Source: Pseudoalteromonas fuliginea
Lineage (GTDB): Bacteria; Pseudomonadota; Gammaproteobacteria; Enterobacterales; Alteromonadaceae
Reading direction: 5' to 3'
Assembly: GCF_000690055.1 (NCBI RefSeq)
Contig: NZ_JJNZ01000029.1
Span: forward strand, 1 to 57,658
DNA length: 57,658 nucleotides
Numbering within the stretch: the first letter of the stretch is position 1; each line of letters starts with the position of its first letter. Below the pieces are notes generated by a model. It ran no database searches. It was not told the origin of the DNA and worked only from the letters and a program-made list of their open reading frames with translations. Both the position numbers and the translations under genes were made by a program. Shown here piece by piece: positions 56,279 through 57,658 of this stretch.

Positions 56279-57595
56279 ATGACTGTTGAACACACTAAAG
56301 CAAAATTCTGGAAGTGCGCGCTACAAGTAAATCCGGCAAGTTATATAACGTATCGGGGACAGAATCAGGATTGTTCAGAAGATGACTATAATAAGAAATT
56401 ATTAGAGGTTTGTCTTGAGGAATCAATAAAAGTTGTAGGGATAGCGGATCACGGCAATGTTGATTCAGTTGCAAAAATTAGAGAAACTTTTAATGCACAG
56501 GGAGTCATCGTCTTCCCAGGTTTTGAAATTGCAACTAGCGAGAAAATACATTTAGTTTGTTTATATCCAGAAGATACAAGTATTCAGACTTTAAATAATT
56601 ATTTATATGAGTTTGATATAGACACATCTAACGGTACAAAGCCATCAACTAAAAGTGCAGACTTTATTCTATCTACAGTTATTGAAAAAGGTGGCTTTGT
56701 ATATGCTGCACATTGCACAGATGACAGCGGTGTTTTAAAACAAAAGCTAAACAATATTTGGAAAAACCAGAATTTATATGCCGCTCAAATCCCAACTTCA
56801 TTAGAAGCACTTAAAGAACAAGGCGACCAAGCAAATCATCAGATCCTTCAAAATAAAAATCCTGATTATAAACGTGAAAAAAATATTGCGATTATAAATG
56901 CTAAAGATATAGAAGATCCTGAAACATTGAGAAAAGAAAATGCGACTTGCTTAGTAAAGATGTCAAAACCTTGCTTTTCCTCATTTAAACTAGCATTTTC
57001 AGATTCTGAATCCCGCGTTCGCCTTAATTCTGATATTAAAGAAAAATATTACTCAAGAATAGAGTCTGTTAGGTTTGTTGGTGGATTTCTCGATGGAATC
57101 AATATCAACTATTCCGAGCATTTAAATACCTTAATAGGTGGCAGAGGAACAGGTAAATCGACTTTAATAGAGTCAATTCGTTATGTGTTAAAAATAGAAC
57201 CTATTAGTAAAGAAACAAAAGCACAGCATCTTAAAGTTATAAAGCAAAATCTTGGTTCAGGGTTTGCTGAGTTGACTGTTAAGTCAGCAGTAAAGCATGG
57301 AAAGTTATATAAGATATCAAGACGCTTCGGTGAATCCCCAATAGTAAAAGATGAAAGCGGATCCATCTCTACTTTTTCCCCCTTAGATTTATTGCCTAAT
57401 ATTGAAATTTTTGGTCAAAATGAAATTCATGAAATAGCCAAAGAATCAAGTGAGCAACTAAAAGTAGTAGAGCGGTTTTTAAATACGGATAAAATTGAGC
57501 AAGAATCAGGTATTTCAACAGTTAAAGAATCGTTAGTCACAACACGAAATAATATCACTGGTTGTAGTGGTACAGTGATTTTGGCCACCCATTAA
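56279..57595 (+). pseudogene. TrlF-like PHP-ATPase gene, cut by an insertion
   Basis: N-terminal part (about 428 native residues) of a TrlF-type protein. A PHP phosphoesterase-like domain (about 10-200) shows KVVGIADHGNVDSVAKIRETFN and GVIVFPGFEIATSEKIHLVCLYPED, then an SMC-like ATPase starts with Walker A GGRGTGKSTLIESIRYVL (about 285-302). Intact relatives carry a long coiled-coil region and ATPase C-terminus. Here the frame ends at residue 438, and the last 10 or so codons read into sequence that looks like an insertion-sequence end (about 57559 on). The usual HxH of PHP domains reads VNPAS, so metal binding is doubtful. TrlF-like genes occur in defence and mobile regions; function not established. 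Confidence 0.8.
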
Positions 57596-57658
57596 GAAAG
57601 AAATGTTATGCTAATAAGCATACAAATTTGGGTGAAAAAATGACGAAATTAAAACGCG
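57559..57658. mobile_element. Left end of a probable insertion sequence (partial)
   Basis: From about 57559 the sequence (TGGTTGTAGTGG...GATTTTGGCCACCC) no longer fits the TrlF-like protein. It contains an inverted repeat TATGCT/AGCATA (57607-57622) and a short frame with GGGTG before an ATG. This looks like the terminus and promoter of an insertion sequence whose transposase lies beyond the window. The family cannot be named with confidence; IS21 is one possibility. The other end and target duplication are not visible. Confidence 0.6.
57640..57658 (+). CDS. Start of a possible transposase (partial)
   Basis: Only MTKLKR is visible, with GGGTG 5 nt upstream of the ATG. Its place just inside the putative insertion-sequence end suggests a transposase, but six residues cannot prove it. 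Confidence 0.35.

Overview
This window looks like a chromosomal segment of a marine gammaproteobacterium of the Alteromonadales, most probably Pseudoalteromonas or a close relative. The signs are moderately AT-rich DNA, a Vibrio/Shewanella-type TonB2-TtpC transport operon, secreted M4 and M28 proteases with paired PPC tails, ycgL next to minCDE, and a complete his operon with a classical attenuator. The species call is inference from gene content and composition. No rRNA, tRNA or CRISPR array was seen.

Layout. (1) 65-11005, all on the minus strand: a TonB-dependent receptor, a tandemly duplicated beta-helix lipoprotein, and a six-gene operon DUF3450-ttpC-exbB2-exbD2-tonB2-TPR. Together they read as one dedicated outer-membrane uptake module. 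(2) 11237-17705, minus: a DsbA/FrnE-like protein, a membrane diguanylate cyclase, a 930-bp gene-free stretch rich in palindromes, a FucP-type sugar permease, an orphan periplasmic solute-binding protein, and a SpoU-type RNA methylase coupled to YcgN. (3) 17803-25711: a DUF885 lipoprotein peptidase, an amidohydrolase, a Fur-boxed siderophore receptor, a zinc alcohol dehydrogenase and a GbsR/MarR regulator. (4) 25752-32945: MltB-like transglycosylase and YcgL divergent from minCDE, then rnd, fadD and an alpha/beta hydrolase. (5) 33337-46282: alkaline phosphatase, tsaB and yoaA, two secreted metalloproteases, a CPA1 Na+/H+ antiporter and a cytochrome c-FTR1 iron permease. (6) 46524-53786: hisL attenuator and hisGDCBHAFI. 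(7) 53895-57658: a small lipoprotein, a DUF1289 protein, MetY, and a TrlF-like PHP-ATPase gene broken near its middle by what looks like the end of an insertion sequence, which continues past the window edge.

Main new observation. The promoter regions of the TonB2 operon (11127-11166) and of the lipoprotein-receptor pair (5694-5733) carry the same operator pattern: ATGACAG, then GTTRCRC at +11, then ATGACAA at +33. Relative to the genes this reads as TGTCAT repeats on an 11-bp grid, as PhoB boxes do. The alkaline phosphatase gene also has a weaker 11-bp-phased pair of TCAT half-sites placed correctly before a -10 box. I therefore propose that the TonB2/lipoprotein/receptor module is a phosphate-starvation-responsive uptake system. 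Other points of interest are a 17-bp-arm hairpin in the predicted lipoprotein mRNA leader, a repeat found directly after three separate stop codons, several perfect palindromes in gene-free stretches, near-duplicate PPC tails on the two neighbouring proteases, and the broken defence-type gene at the right edge.
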